This document shows, piece after piece, positions 34,811 to 42,827 of a stretch of DNA of 64,000 nt. The notes under the pieces are model-generated. The model saw only the letters and a program-made list of their open reading frames with translations. It had not been told where the DNA came from and searched no databases. Numbering within the stretch: the stretch's first letter is position 1; the number at the start of each line of letters is the position of its first letter. The DNA is from Brevibacillus ruminantium. Lineage in GTDB: Bacteria; Bacillota; Bacilli; Brevibacillales; Brevibacillaceae. Both the position numbers and the translations under genes were made by a program. Location of the stretch: the NCBI RefSeq assembly GCF_023746555.1, contig NZ_CP098755.1, forward strand, positions 2,739,001 through 2,803,000, given 5' to 3'.

Positions 34811-35767
34811 TTATATTAAGTGGCACGAGGCGTAATGCCCCGGCCCGACTTCCCGAAAAGCGGGCGTTTCGATCGCGCAACGGCTCTCAGCATGCGGGCA
34901 ACGCGGATGAAACGGACATCCCGGTGGCGGGTCAGCAGCATTCGGCACTTCCCCCCTCAACACGATACGCTCCCGTCGAAAATTCACATCTGGCTCCGGC
35001 ACCGACGACAGTAACGCACGCGTATATGGGTGCTTGGGCTCCCCGAACAACGCCTCTTTCTCCGCCGTCTCTACAATCCGGCCCAAATACATGACCGCCA
35101 CCCGGTCGGAGATATGACGCACCACGCTTAGGTTGTGCGAAATGAACACGTAGGACATATGCGACTCCTGTTGCAGCTCCCCAAGTAAATTAACAATTTG
35201 CGCTTGGATAGATACGTCCAATGCGGATACCGCCTCATCCGCCACGAGCAACTTCGGTCGCAATGAAATTGCCCGTGCGATCGCAATACGCTGCCGTTGT
35301 CCGCCTGAAAATTCGTGAGGATATAGCCGCTGCACCCGCCTGTTTAAGCCGACCTTCTCCAGCAGTTCCTCCGCCCGCTGCAACGCCTCAGTCCGGCTTT
35401 TACCCTCCTGCACAATCATCGGCTCGGCAATCGCTTCTCCCACCGACATACGTGGGTTTAGCGAAGCGAACGGGTCCTGGAACACGCATTGCAAGTCTTT
35501 CCGGTACTTCCTAAGCTGGCGCTGGCTCATCGCCCCGATTTCGAGTCCATTAAAACGGATGGTCCCGGCAGTCGGGTCAAGAAGCCGCAAGATGAGCCGC
35601 CCTACCGTAGATTTGCCGCAGCCCGACTCTCCAACGATGCCAAGCGTTTCCCCTTCGTACACGTTCAGGCTCACGTCGTCAACCGCCTTGACGGATCCTT
35701 TTCTCCCGCCTTTACTTATCGGAAAATATTTCTTTAGTCCATTTACTTCTAGCAGTGGCGTTATCAA
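34811..35767 (-). CDS. Peptide ABC transporter ATPase (OppF/DppF type)
   Basis: The likely start is TTG at 35767, which has AAAGGAGG seven bases upstream; the longer frame overlaps the oppD-type gene and is unlikely. The 318-residue protein has Walker A GESGCGKS, signature FSGGQRQRI, Walker B LLVADE and the C-terminal oligopeptide/dipeptide transporter extension with its cysteine cluster (CPFHPRCPHAESRC), which in relatives binds an iron-sulfur cluster. It couples ATP hydrolysis to uptake together with the preceding ATPase. Confidence 0.92.
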   Translation of the reverse strand: MITPLLEVNGLKKYFPISKGGRKGSVKAVDDVSLNVYEGETLGIVGESGCGKSTVGRLILRLLDPTAGTIRFNGLEIGAMSQRQLRKYRKDLQCVFQDPFASLNPRMSVGEAIAEPMIVQEGKSRTEALQRAEELLEKVGLNRRVQRLYPHEFSGGQRQRIAIARAISLRPKLLVADEAVSALDVSIQAQIVNLLGELQQESHMSYVFISHNLSVVRHISDRVAVMYLGRIVETAEKEALFGEPKHPYTRALLSSVPEPDVNFRRERIVLRGEVPNAADPPPGCPFHPRCPHAESRCAIETPAFREVGPGHYASCHLI

Positions 35768-35790
35768 CCCCGTATCCTCCTTTGCTTTTT

Positions 35791-36753
35791 CTACACAAGC
35801 GCGCACCGGACTTGGTGGCCCGGACTTATTTCCCTCAGCTCCGGCGTTTTTTTGCGGCATATTTCCTCGGCTAGCGGACAACGATCCGCAAACCGGCAAC
35901 CCTGCGCGTAGGTTCCCGCCGGCGGAACCGTTCCCGGAATAGGCGTCAGCTTCTCGATCGCTCCATGCATCCGCGGCGTCGATTTCAACAACCCCTTCGT
36001 ATATGGATGCCGGTGCGAAGTAAACAAAGTGCGGACATCCGCCGTTTCTACGATTTGACCGGCATACATGACAATCACCCGGTTCGCCATTTCGGCTACG
36101 ACCCCAAGATCATGCGTAATAAACAGTACCGACATGTCCGAATCCTTCAAAAGCTCCCGGATCAGATCGAGCACCTGCGCTTGGATAGTCACATCCAGAG
36201 CGGTCGTTGGCTCGTCAGCAATCAGCAGTTCCGGCTTGCAACACATCGCCATTGCCAGCATGATCCGCTGCCGCATCCCGCCGGAGAGCCGGTGTGGAAA
36301 CTCTTTTCGAATGCGCGCTGGTTCTGGAAAACCGACTCGCCGCAGCCAATTATCTGCGATCACTACCGCCTCCGATTGCGGTACACGCAAATGACGACGG
36401 ATCGCTTCGGTCAGCTGGAGCCCGATCGTGAGCACCGGATTAAGCGAAGTCATTGGCTCCTGAAAAATCATGGAGATTTGCCGCCCACGGACTTGCGCCA
36501 TGTCGCGGTCACTGATTCCGACCAGATTGCGACCACGAAACCGGATTTCCCCTCCCTCAATTGCGCCCATGCCAGGAAGCAGTTGCATAATCGACAGTGA
36601 TGTCATACTCTTGCCGCAGCCCGATTCTCCGACCAGCGCCACAACTTCCTTTGGACCGATCTCAAAGCTGATGAGGTCGATGATCACTTTTTGTGTCTGC
36701 TTGTCTTTAATGACCGTTTTCAACTCTTTCACTTCTAAAATCGCTTCAGACAT
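35791..36753 (-). CDS. Peptide ABC transporter ATPase (OppD/DppD type), first gene of the operon
   Basis: The ATG at 36753 is eight bases after GAAGG; a GTG nine bases earlier overlaps that site. The 320-residue protein has Walker A GESGCGKS, signature LSGGMRQRI, Walker B LLIADEP and the C-terminal cysteine motif (CRFADRCPLAEEIC). It is the first gene of an operon running to pepF and the M20 gene. A consensus sigma-54-type promoter lies 47 bases upstream, which ties the transporter to the regulator at 21469. Confidence 0.92.
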   Translation of the reverse strand: MSEAILEVKELKTVIKDKQTQKVIIDLISFEIGPKEVVALVGESGCGKSMTSLSIMQLLPGMGAIEGGEIRFRGRNLVGISDRDMAQVRGRQISMIFQEPMTSLNPVLTIGLQLTEAIRRHLRVPQSEAVVIADNWLRRVGFPEPARIRKEFPHRLSGGMRQRIMLAMAMCCKPELLIADEPTTALDVTIQAQVLDLIRELLKDSDMSVLFITHDLGVVAEMANRVIVMYAGQIVETADVRTLFTSHRHPYTKGLLKSTPRMHGAIEKLTPIPGTVPPAGTYAQGCRFADRCPLAEEICRKKTPELREISPGHQVRCALV

Positions 36754-36799
36754 GTGGCTCACCTTCGCTTTTTAACATGAAATTTGATTCTACTAAGTT

Positions 36800-36816
36800 T
36801 GCAATATTTGTGCCAA
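36800..36816 (-). promoter_or_regulatory. Consensus sigma-54 promoter of the peptide transporter operon
   Basis: The minus strand reads TTGGCACAAATATTGCA, a full match to TGGCAC-N5-TTGCA with GG and GC ten bases apart. Upstream are two TCGTCT repeats (36826-36831 and 36835-36840) and an inverted GGTACCC pair (36878-36884, 36919-36926). Confidence 0.9.
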
Positions 36817-37344
36817 TGAAACCATTCGTCTAAATCGTCTAACTTTCAAGACTTTTCCAGCAACTCAACTTGTTTGCGGTACCCTATTTCCATTATTGAA
36901 GCAGATTAATTTCTTTCAGGGTACCCAAAAGACAGTCAACATAAAGCGTCCCTGCGGTGTTGTCGTGTCAATCATTTCCTTCAGACTGACCGGCGCCGAT
37001 TATTCAGTTAATAGGATAACGTCCCCTCTTCTATACAATAAAATTGACTCTAATCGAGATGTTTCTAAAGTGCAGCAACGCTTAATGCGGCTGAGTAACG
37101 GAATTGGTTGAAAGTACTTACTCTTGAACATTCTGGTAGAGTTTAATATGAACAGTGGCTTCAACTTAATGAAAAGTTACTTTTCTGGCGACTGCGAGCT
37201 GAACAAGCAAAAGCTTATTTTGAGAGGAAATAGTAGCGAGTTAACGTAAGCTAGGAAGACCCGAAAGATCCACAGATGTAGGATAAGTTACTTCTTTGGT
37301 CACAGACGTTTTCCTTGACCTGTCGAGTATTTAATAATTAGCGT
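36817..37344. other. Gap upstream of the transporter operon
   Basis: Apart from the repeats noted with the promoter, 37125-37232 shows a short coding-like trace on the plus strand (EQWLQLNEKLLFWRLRAEQ) with no start and with stops around it. I see no gene here. Confidence 0.3.
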
Positions 37345-37486
37345 AGGGGCTGTCTAAAAAGTCCCTAAAAAGTAAAGAAACCGTTTCGTTTCGGACTAAC
37401 CCCATAAGGTAAGACGAATCAAAACACCTTCAAGAGAATGCACACCATGTCGTAAGATATGGGGACAACTTGGAGGTGTTTTTTCT

Positions 37487-37957
37487 GTGGCAACGAGAGT
37501 AAGTTATCCTGCGGAAATTAAGTTAAAGGCTGTTGAAATGAGGTTGGCGGGTGTATCAGTGAGAGAAGTAATGGATCACCTTTGTAGCAAGAACAAAACG
37601 CAGGTAGAAACATGGTTACGTTGGTATAGAAACGGCGAAACTCATCGCTTTGAACAACCCGTAGGCAAACAGTACACGTTTGGGAAAGGACCAGAGTTTA
37701 CATCTGAAGTTGAAAGGTTGAAACAGGAAAATCGCTTCTTAAAGCAACAATTGGATGTCTTAAAAAAGTACAAGGAGTGGGAAAGGAGGTGTCACCAGAA
37801 GGATGGATTCCATAAAGGGAGAGGTCTCTGTACAGTTAGCATGTCAATGGCTAGGCATAGCTCGGTCTACCTACTATCGGTGGAAAAATCAAAGGAATAC
37901 ACAACAGATTGCGAAACCAATCGTCACACGTATTCGGGAGTTGTGCCTCGTACATAA
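37487..37957 (+). CDS. IS3-family transposase OrfA (DNA-binding)
   Basis: The frame starts ATRVSYPAEIKLKAVEMRLAG, a helix-turn-helix of the IS3/IS911 OrfA type, followed by a leucine-zipper region (EVERLKQENRFLKQQLDVLKK, about residues 65-88). The part after about residue 100 overlaps OrfB in another frame and is probably extension without homology. OrfA proteins recognise the element's ends. With OrfB broken, the element should not move by itself. Confidence 0.8.
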   Translation: MATRVSYPAEIKLKAVEMRLAGVSVREVMDHLCSKNKTQVETWLRWYRNGETHRFEQPVGKQYTFGKGPEFTSEVERLKQENRFLKQQLDVLKKYKEWERRCHQKDGFHKGRGLCTVSMSMARHSSVYLLSVEKSKEYTTDCETNRHTYSGVVPRT

Positions 37958-38198
37958 ATTTCGCTATGGATACCGAAAAATCACAGCGCTTTTACGCCGA
38001 GAGATGCAAGTGAATCATAAACGAGTGCAACGGATCATGAGGGAAAAAGGCTTGCAATGTACCGACTGCTGAAAGAAGAAGGACTCCTGCAACCACAACG
38101 AAAAAAGAAGAGGCAGCATCCGCGAAAGCTTACAAACAACCGAGAAATTGCCGCTCCGAATCAATTGTGGGAGATGGACGTAAAATATATTCGGTAAG
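37803..38198 (+). pseudogene. IS3-family transposase OrfB, frameshifted and truncated
   Basis: The ATG at 37803 has a strong AAAGGAGGTG site, suggesting separate initiation. The frame gives LACQWLGIARSTYYRW and the HTH_21 region (RYGYRKITALLRREM), then shifts near 38055 and continues as YRLLKEEGLLQPQRKKKRQ to PNQLWEMDVKYIR, the first catalytic Asp of the rve domain. A stop follows, and the remaining D and E motifs are missing. Confidence 0.8.
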
Positions 38199-38293
38199 GC
38201 TTTGCCACAGCAACGTGTGAAACAATTCGTCGTCAAAGTATAACATGGCCATGATAGGGCACAGTAAGCCTTTTTTCTACCTAATGGTTAGCA

Positions 38294-38348
38294 GGACTGG
38301 AGAAGTCTGGGTTCAAGTGAACTTCTTGACGCTAGACTTCTCCAGTCC
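38294..38348. repeat. Perfect 15-bp inverted repeat
   Basis: GGACTGGAGAAGTCT pairs perfectly with AGACTTCTCCAGTCC across 25 bases. There is no T-run. It may be the end of a small mobile element or a strong RNA hairpin. Nothing else was recognised between 38213 and 38550. Confidence 0.6.
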
Positions 38349-38550
38349 GAGACTTCCAAAAGAGTTGAAGAAGAAGCAAAATATACGGCACGGCGAGAAT
38401 AAGGGAGAATAACTCAAAATTTGAGGGGTTAAACCGGAATTACCTACTATCTACTTAAAGATTTCACATGATTTAGTATGTTAACTAAACAGTTTTTTGG
38501 GAGTGATATTCCATATCGCCTGTTTCGTGGAAGTTATACGAATGAATTAA

Positions 38551-38778
38551 CTAAAATTCACCAAATGACTCCTCGTTTTCACTCCACGACTCATTCTCTA
38601 CAACAATTCCTTCTGCCGATGCTTTTCCTTCTTTGTATTGAGGTTTACTGTCCGGTCGCGTCACTTTAAGCCCTGTTTTTCCTGTATTAGCGAATGCTAC
38701 CAACTGCCTTTTGATAAAATCTACCGAGATTTCCTGCTCGTATTTAACAACTGGTAACCACCGAATCGCTTCCGGCAT
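38551..38778 (-). CDS. Hypothetical 75-aa frame downstream of the acyltransferase
   Basis: The frame begins MPEAIRWLPVVKYEQEISVDF and ends in a Glu-rich tail. It starts 10 bases after the acyltransferase stop on the same strand and lacks a clear ribosome site. It may be a fragment of a larger gene; no family was recognised. Confidence 0.3.
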   Translation of the reverse strand: MPEAIRWLPVVKYEQEISVDFIKRQLVAFANTGKTGLKVTRPDSKPQYKEGKASAEGIVVENESWSENEESFGEF

Positions 38779-38788
38779 TCGCGCTTTG

Positions 38789-40663
38789 TTACGGCTTGAT
38801 CGCTTCCGCCACCAGCGAAGCATATGCCTTTGCACCTTCCTCAATAAGATGGACCCCGTCCTGTGTGAAATATGAATCTTTGCCTGCGCTAGCTGAGTAC
38901 CAATCAACGAGCGTCACGTTGGAGAACTGTTTCACCGCCTCTTCCAAGGTCGAATTGACATCACGTTCCCACGGACGCGGCACGCGGGTGTTTACAAGCA
39001 CAATTTGCTGAACGTTTTCGAGCGAATGCAGCAGCGTAACGAGTGTCTTTTCCGAGAACGTACCATTCGTCCCGAGCTCGATGATGACAACGTCGCCTAG
39101 CCGGCCCTTCGACTTGAGCTGATCAATTACTTCCTTAGCTTGAGACATCTGTCGGCCGACTTTGCCGTCGATCGTGATGCCTGGAAGAAGGTCTTGTAGA
39201 TAAGGGGCAATGTCGAGCATAACTGAGTCACCGATTGCAGTCACTCCTTGCCCCGTATCCGGCTTAGGTGTCTCAACGGATTCTTTCGAGTTGTTTGGCT
39301 CCGATACCCCCTCTGGCTGCTTCGTGCCGTCAAGTCCCGGACGTTCGGCGTCGGGCCGGGCAGCACCGTTTTGATCGGGGTACGGCGAAGCTGTCCCGTC
39401 CGTTTGAAGGTCACCTGTGTCGTGCGGAACCGAGCCAGCCGTCGGGCCGGATGCACAGCTGGTTATGCTGACCAAAGACATCAACAATACGAGCAGCTTG
39501 CATACCGAAGCGATTTTACGGCTGATCTGTACCCGCTCCCTCTGCTTTTTCTGAGCACGCATCTGCTTCCATGCTTTCCCTAAACCGCCGTTGCGAATTG
39601 GCTCCTCGATAAACCGCCACGATAACGCGGCGAGTACAACACTGGCTCCTACCTGCAATATGCTGCGCACAATACTGGTTCCGTCGGTGTTTACCGTCGG
39701 ACTAGTCAGTACGATCAACGGATAATGCCAAAGATAAATGCCGTAAGAACGAACACCAAGCCACCGCAGCGGTTTCCAGCCCAATGCTTTGCCCAGCCGG
39801 CTTACGGGATGGGCGAGCACCGCCACGACTAAGGCCGAGGAGATGGACAAAAGTACAAATCCGCCTTGGTAAAGAAAACTGTCGTACTGATCGGTCAGCC
39901 ATATCATGACCACAATTGTCACTAGGCCGGCCACTCCAATGCTATCAAGAATCAGGCGCGCTTGTGGTGCAGCCTTTACGGAGAGCTTGCGGCTCGGCCA
40001 AATCATAGCGAGTGCGGCTCCGATGAGCAAGGCGAATGCTCTCGTATCTGTACCGTAGTAAACTCGGCTCGGATCTGTGCCCGGCTCGTAAAGCAGCGCC
40101 ATAATTAGCGCTGATACTAACGCGAGTGCGAGAGTCATCCCGAGAAGCCGCCATCGCTGCGGCGCGAAGCGAAGTCCGATAACGAGAAGCAGCGGCCAGA
40201 TCAGGTAGAATTGCTCCTCCACTGCGAGCGACCAGAAGTGGCCGAAAGGGGAGGGCGGACCGAAACTCGAGAAGTACGAAACCTCATGAAAGATACGCCA
40301 CCAGTTATTGACGTACAGCAACGCCGACAGCACATCCCCACGCAGCGCCGACAGTTGGGAACGATCAAATAGCGCGATCCATGCCATGACAACCGAAACC
40401 ATGACGAGCATCGCAGGCATTAGGCGCCGCATCCGTCTTACCCAAAAATCCTTCCAATCCAGTCGTCCGTTCCTTTTCCATTGGGCAAGGAGGATGTCCG
40501 TGATAAGGTACCCGGACAATACGAAAAACACGCCGACTCCTAGCAATCCCCCTGGCGCCCAGTTGACATTGAGGTGATAGATAATGACGGCAAACACGGC
40601 AAGCGCTCTCAGTCCGTCCAGGCCAGGCATGTAGTGGCCATTGCTGTTCAGCGGCTTAGGCAT
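38789..40663 (-). CDS. oatA: OatA-like acyltransferase with SGNH domain
   Basis: The ATG at 40663 has GGGGAGG nine bases upstream. The 624-residue protein has an N-terminal acyltransferase-3 domain of about ten helices (GLDGLRALAVFAVIIYH with the catalytic His, SLAVEEQFYL), a Pro/Asp-rich linker and an extracytoplasmic SGNH domain (GDSVM with Ser, GTNG with Asn, DGVHL with Asp/His). OatA enzymes O-acetylate peptidoglycan N-acetylmuramic acid and block lysozyme. Bacillus subtilis OatA (YrhL, about 634 aa) lies in the sigV-rsiV-oatA operon, and sigV and rsiV lie directly upstream here too. Confidence 0.82.
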   Translation of the reverse strand: MPKPLNSNGHYMPGLDGLRALAVFAVIIYHLNVNWAPGGLLGVGVFFVLSGYLITDILLAQWKRNGRLDWKDFWVRRMRRLMPAMLVMVSVVMAWIALFDRSQLSALRGDVLSALLYVNNWWRIFHEVSYFSSFGPPSPFGHFWSLAVEEQFYLIWPLLLVIGLRFAPQRWRLLGMTLALALVSALIMALLYEPGTDPSRVYYGTDTRAFALLIGAALAMIWPSRKLSVKAAPQARLILDSIGVAGLVTIVVMIWLTDQYDSFLYQGGFVLLSISSALVVAVLAHPVSRLGKALGWKPLRWLGVRSYGIYLWHYPLIVLTSPTVNTDGTSIVRSILQVGASVVLAALSWRFIEEPIRNGGLGKAWKQMRAQKKQRERVQISRKIASVCKLLVLLMSLVSITSCASGPTAGSVPHDTGDLQTDGTASPYPDQNGAARPDAERPGLDGTKQPEGVSEPNNSKESVETPKPDTGQGVTAIGDSVMLDIAPYLQDLLPGITIDGKVGRQMSQAKEVIDQLKSKGRLGDVVIIELGTNGTFSEKTLVTLLHSLENVQQIVLVNTRVPRPWERDVNSTLEEAVKQFSNVTLVDWYSASAGKDSYFTQDGVHLIEEGAKAYASLVAEAIKP

Positions 40664-40849
40664 ACTGTCCGACCTCCCCATCTCTATCAGCGTTTGTTGC
40701 GAGTGGGAATCGTTCGTTTGTCATGCGGTTCGCCGCTGCGAGTCGTCTCCTGTTGTTCTGCTTCATTCGTTTCAAGCCATGCATCTGTATTTCTGTCCTT
40801 TCCATTACAATAATTAGGTTTCCATCTAAGCTGACGTGTAACTAATAGA

Positions 40850-40878
40850 ATACATGTACAACGAACCCGATACATGTA
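40850..40878. repeat. Direct repeat ATACATGTA, 20-bp period
   Basis: ATACATGTA occurs at 40850-40858 and 40870-40878, exactly two helical turns apart, and each unit contains the palindrome TACATGTA. It lies about 190 bases upstream of the oatA-like start, so it is operator-like. The rest of 40664-41126 holds no gene. Confidence 0.45.
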
Positions 40879-41041
40879 GATCGGACCGATCGTGTACACT
40901 GGACTTCATACGGTGCCCTCAGCCCGCCCTTCTATAGACGTGTTTGAATTACGGAAATGGTTACGAACAAAGACACTATGCGGAAAATGATAATTGTTCT
41001 ACTTGGTGTAACTTTCAGTAATGCGGTTTTACACAGAGGAA

Positions 41042-41099
41042 TGGGCATGATCGGCTGATCGCCGGAGCATAAAAAGCTCTTGCGAGGACATCATGCCCA
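41042..41099 (-). terminator. Long hairpin after rsiV
   Basis: TGGGCATGAT and ATCATGCCCA are perfect 10-bp arms around a loop that has its own GAGC/GCTC stem. It lies 28 bases after the rsiV stop. There is no T-run in the rsiV direction, so it is either a weak terminator or a processing site between rsiV and oatA. Confidence 0.45.
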
Positions 41100-41126
41100 C
41101 TGGAGGTTCCGTGTCAATTTTTATTT

Positions 41127-41987
41127 TTATTTGATGTATTCCCTGCTTACTAATGCATCGGCAATCACATCGGTCGGTATGATGAATTCCACCGGGCCCA
41201 TATACCCTGGAGCGGCTTCGTATTTATCAAAGCAAATGACTAATTTTCCTTCATTATTAATATAAAAGCCTTGATCTTTGGCGATGGTTTCAAAACTCAT
41301 TGGACCTTCTACCCAATAGGTCTTGTCGGAGTCTGCCTGCATCTGCTGTTTCATCTGTTCCTTAATATTTTCGCTGATCAGGTTGATATAGCTGTCATCT
41401 TTAAATAAACTCGGCAAGGTAATCAAAAGTTGATTTTTCTTGTCGATCGTGTCATAAGTATATTGGGAGTAACCATTAACCGTACTTACAACATATCTGC
41501 CAATCGCAAGGATCTGCTCATTGTCGGTTTTGACATCATAACCGCTTTTTACACCTACATGCCCCCCGCCATTATTCTTTAATTCTTCCATTTCCACCAT
41601 GAAATCATTGTAAAGTTTTTTGCTTTCTTCCAGGTATTTGTTGTTTAGAGTAGCTTCTAATGTTTTATTTTCCATATTCGTAATGGCAGGTACTTTTATT
41701 TCGGTTTTGGCCGTCTCATCATCTACTTTAAATTCTGTAAAAGTGAGCACCTTAACAAACGAACCGACCAACGGCACATCCGATAAGGTTTTTGCAAAGG
41801 CAGGACTCGTATTAATCCCTGTTATCAATAGAATAACCGCCGCAGCCCCGACCCCTGTAAACCTCTTTATCATGATCACATGTCTTTTCTTTTTTTGCTT
41901 GAGCGCTTTCTTCACAACAAAATCCAATTCATTGGGGATAGGCGTATTCTTATATTTTCGTTTCAATTGTTCCAGCTGTTCGCTCAT
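41127..41987 (-). CDS. rsiV: Anti-sigma factor RsiV homologue
   Basis: The 286-residue protein has a short cytoplasmic sigma-binding part (1-37), one membrane helix (about 38-65) and an extracellular domain of the DUF4163/DUF3298 type (GGHVGVKSGYDVKTD, LPSLFKDDSYINLISENIKEQ, DQGFYINNEGKLVICFDKYE). In B. subtilis RsiV (285 aa) this domain binds lysozyme directly, which triggers cleavage and release of SigV. The ATG is one base after the sigV stop, so the genes are translationally coupled. Confidence 0.9.
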   Translation of the reverse strand: MSEQLEQLKRKYKNTPIPNELDFVVKKALKQKKKRHVIMIKRFTGVGAAAVILLITGINTSPAFAKTLSDVPLVGSFVKVLTFTEFKVDDETAKTEIKVPAITNMENKTLEATLNNKYLEESKKLYNDFMVEMEELKNNGGGHVGVKSGYDVKTDNEQILAIGRYVVSTVNGYSQYTYDTIDKKNQLLITLPSLFKDDSYINLISENIKEQMKQQMQADSDKTYWVEGPMSFETIAKDQGFYINNEGKLVICFDKYEAAPGYMGPVEFIIPTDVIADALVSREYIK

Positions 41988-41988
41988 C

Positions 41989-42489
41989 TTACTTTACCTC
42001 CAAAATTTCATTGCTCATTTTAATTCGGAGTTTGCGGAGTGCTTGATACAACCGTGTTTTTATGGTATTGGTGTTTTCGTTCATGACTTCCGCGATTTCT
42101 TCAATTTTTAAATCCTCAAAATATCTAAGTACGACAACTGTCCGAAAGGCATGCGGCAATTCTTCCAAAGCCTTCTCCAGGTCAATGTCAGGATAAGCGT
42201 CTTCGCTTGTAGGGCCGTGTAACTCCAACGTCTTGTCATCTACAAGTTGAATCCTCTTTTGTTTTCTCAGGAAATCGAGCGATGTATTCACCACGATCCT
42301 GTAAAACCAGCTTTTCATCGCCCCTTCAGATTCTAAGGTTGCGGAAGATGACAAAGCCTTATGAATAGAGTCCTGAACAATATCCAGTGCATTTTCTGCA
42401 TTCTTTACATAACTAAAAGCTAATCGATACACATTCTCCTTGTTTTCTGCAATAAAACGAGTAAGTAATTTTTCTACCTTCCTATCCAT
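41989..42489 (-). CDS. sigV: ECF sigma factor SigV homologue
   Basis: The ATG at 42489 follows AAGGAGAG. The 166-residue protein equals B. subtilis SigV in length and has region 2 (NVYRLAFSYVKNAENALDIVQD) and region 4 (ALEELPHAFRTVVVLRYFEDLKIEEIAEVM). It directs RNA polymerase to lysozyme-response promoters when released from RsiV. Its own upstream region contains an ECF-type promoter that is nearly copied in front of the gene at 43751, suggesting autoregulation. Confidence 0.9.
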   Translation of the reverse strand: MDRKVEKLLTRFIAENKENVYRLAFSYVKNAENALDIVQDSIHKALSSSATLESEGAMKSWFYRIVVNTSLDFLRKQKRIQLVDDKTLELHGPTSEDAYPDIDLEKALEELPHAFRTVVVLRYFEDLKIEEIAEVMNENTNTIKTRLYQALRKLRIKMSNEILEVK

Positions 42490-42524
42490 AATAAAATTCT
42501 CTCCTTGATACGCGCGTATCATTG

Positions 42525-42571
42525 CTTGCCTTACATATGAAAGACGTGTGAGCTATCCAAAAAGTTTGTTT
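42525..42571 (-). promoter_or_regulatory. ECF-type promoter of sigV-rsiV
   Basis: On the minus strand CAAAC (-35) and CGTC (-10) are 17 bases apart, within a 46-base block that is 40/46 identical to the block at 43778-43823. This is the expected pattern for an autoregulated ECF sigma factor. Confidence 0.75.
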
Positions 42572-42645
42572 TCACCCGTATGGTAAAAAAAGTGATTCCT
42601 CCGACGGAACGAGAATTTTTTGCGCAAAGAGAAGATGAATGCAAT

Positions 42646-42690
42646 AAAAAACTCGATGCCCCATTAGGATATCGAGTTTCTTACTATTTT
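42646..42690. terminator. Hairpin between sigV and the upstream gene
   Basis: AAACTCGAT pairs perfectly with ATCGAGTTT around a 13-base loop, with A-rich and TTCTTACTATTTT flanks. It lies downstream of the leftward gene at 42828. Confidence 0.7.
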
Positions 42691-42827
42691 ATAAATTAGT
42701 GGATTGCGCAGATCCCTTTCCAGATAACGATTGACGGCAGTGTTGTAAAGTGTTTCACTCAAAAAGCTGAGCGATACAGGCATTCTACAATTCCACTTTA
42801 CATAACGGCCAGCTTTCTATAAGAATC

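Larger units (their letters stand above)
37345..38212 (+). mobile_element. IS3-family element, 3'-truncated
   Basis: The left end AGGGGCTGTC..AAAAAGTCCCTAAA begins at 37345. It contains an OrfA-like gene and a broken OrfB. No matching right terminal repeat was found, and the integrase domain stops after its first Asp. Confidence 0.75.
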
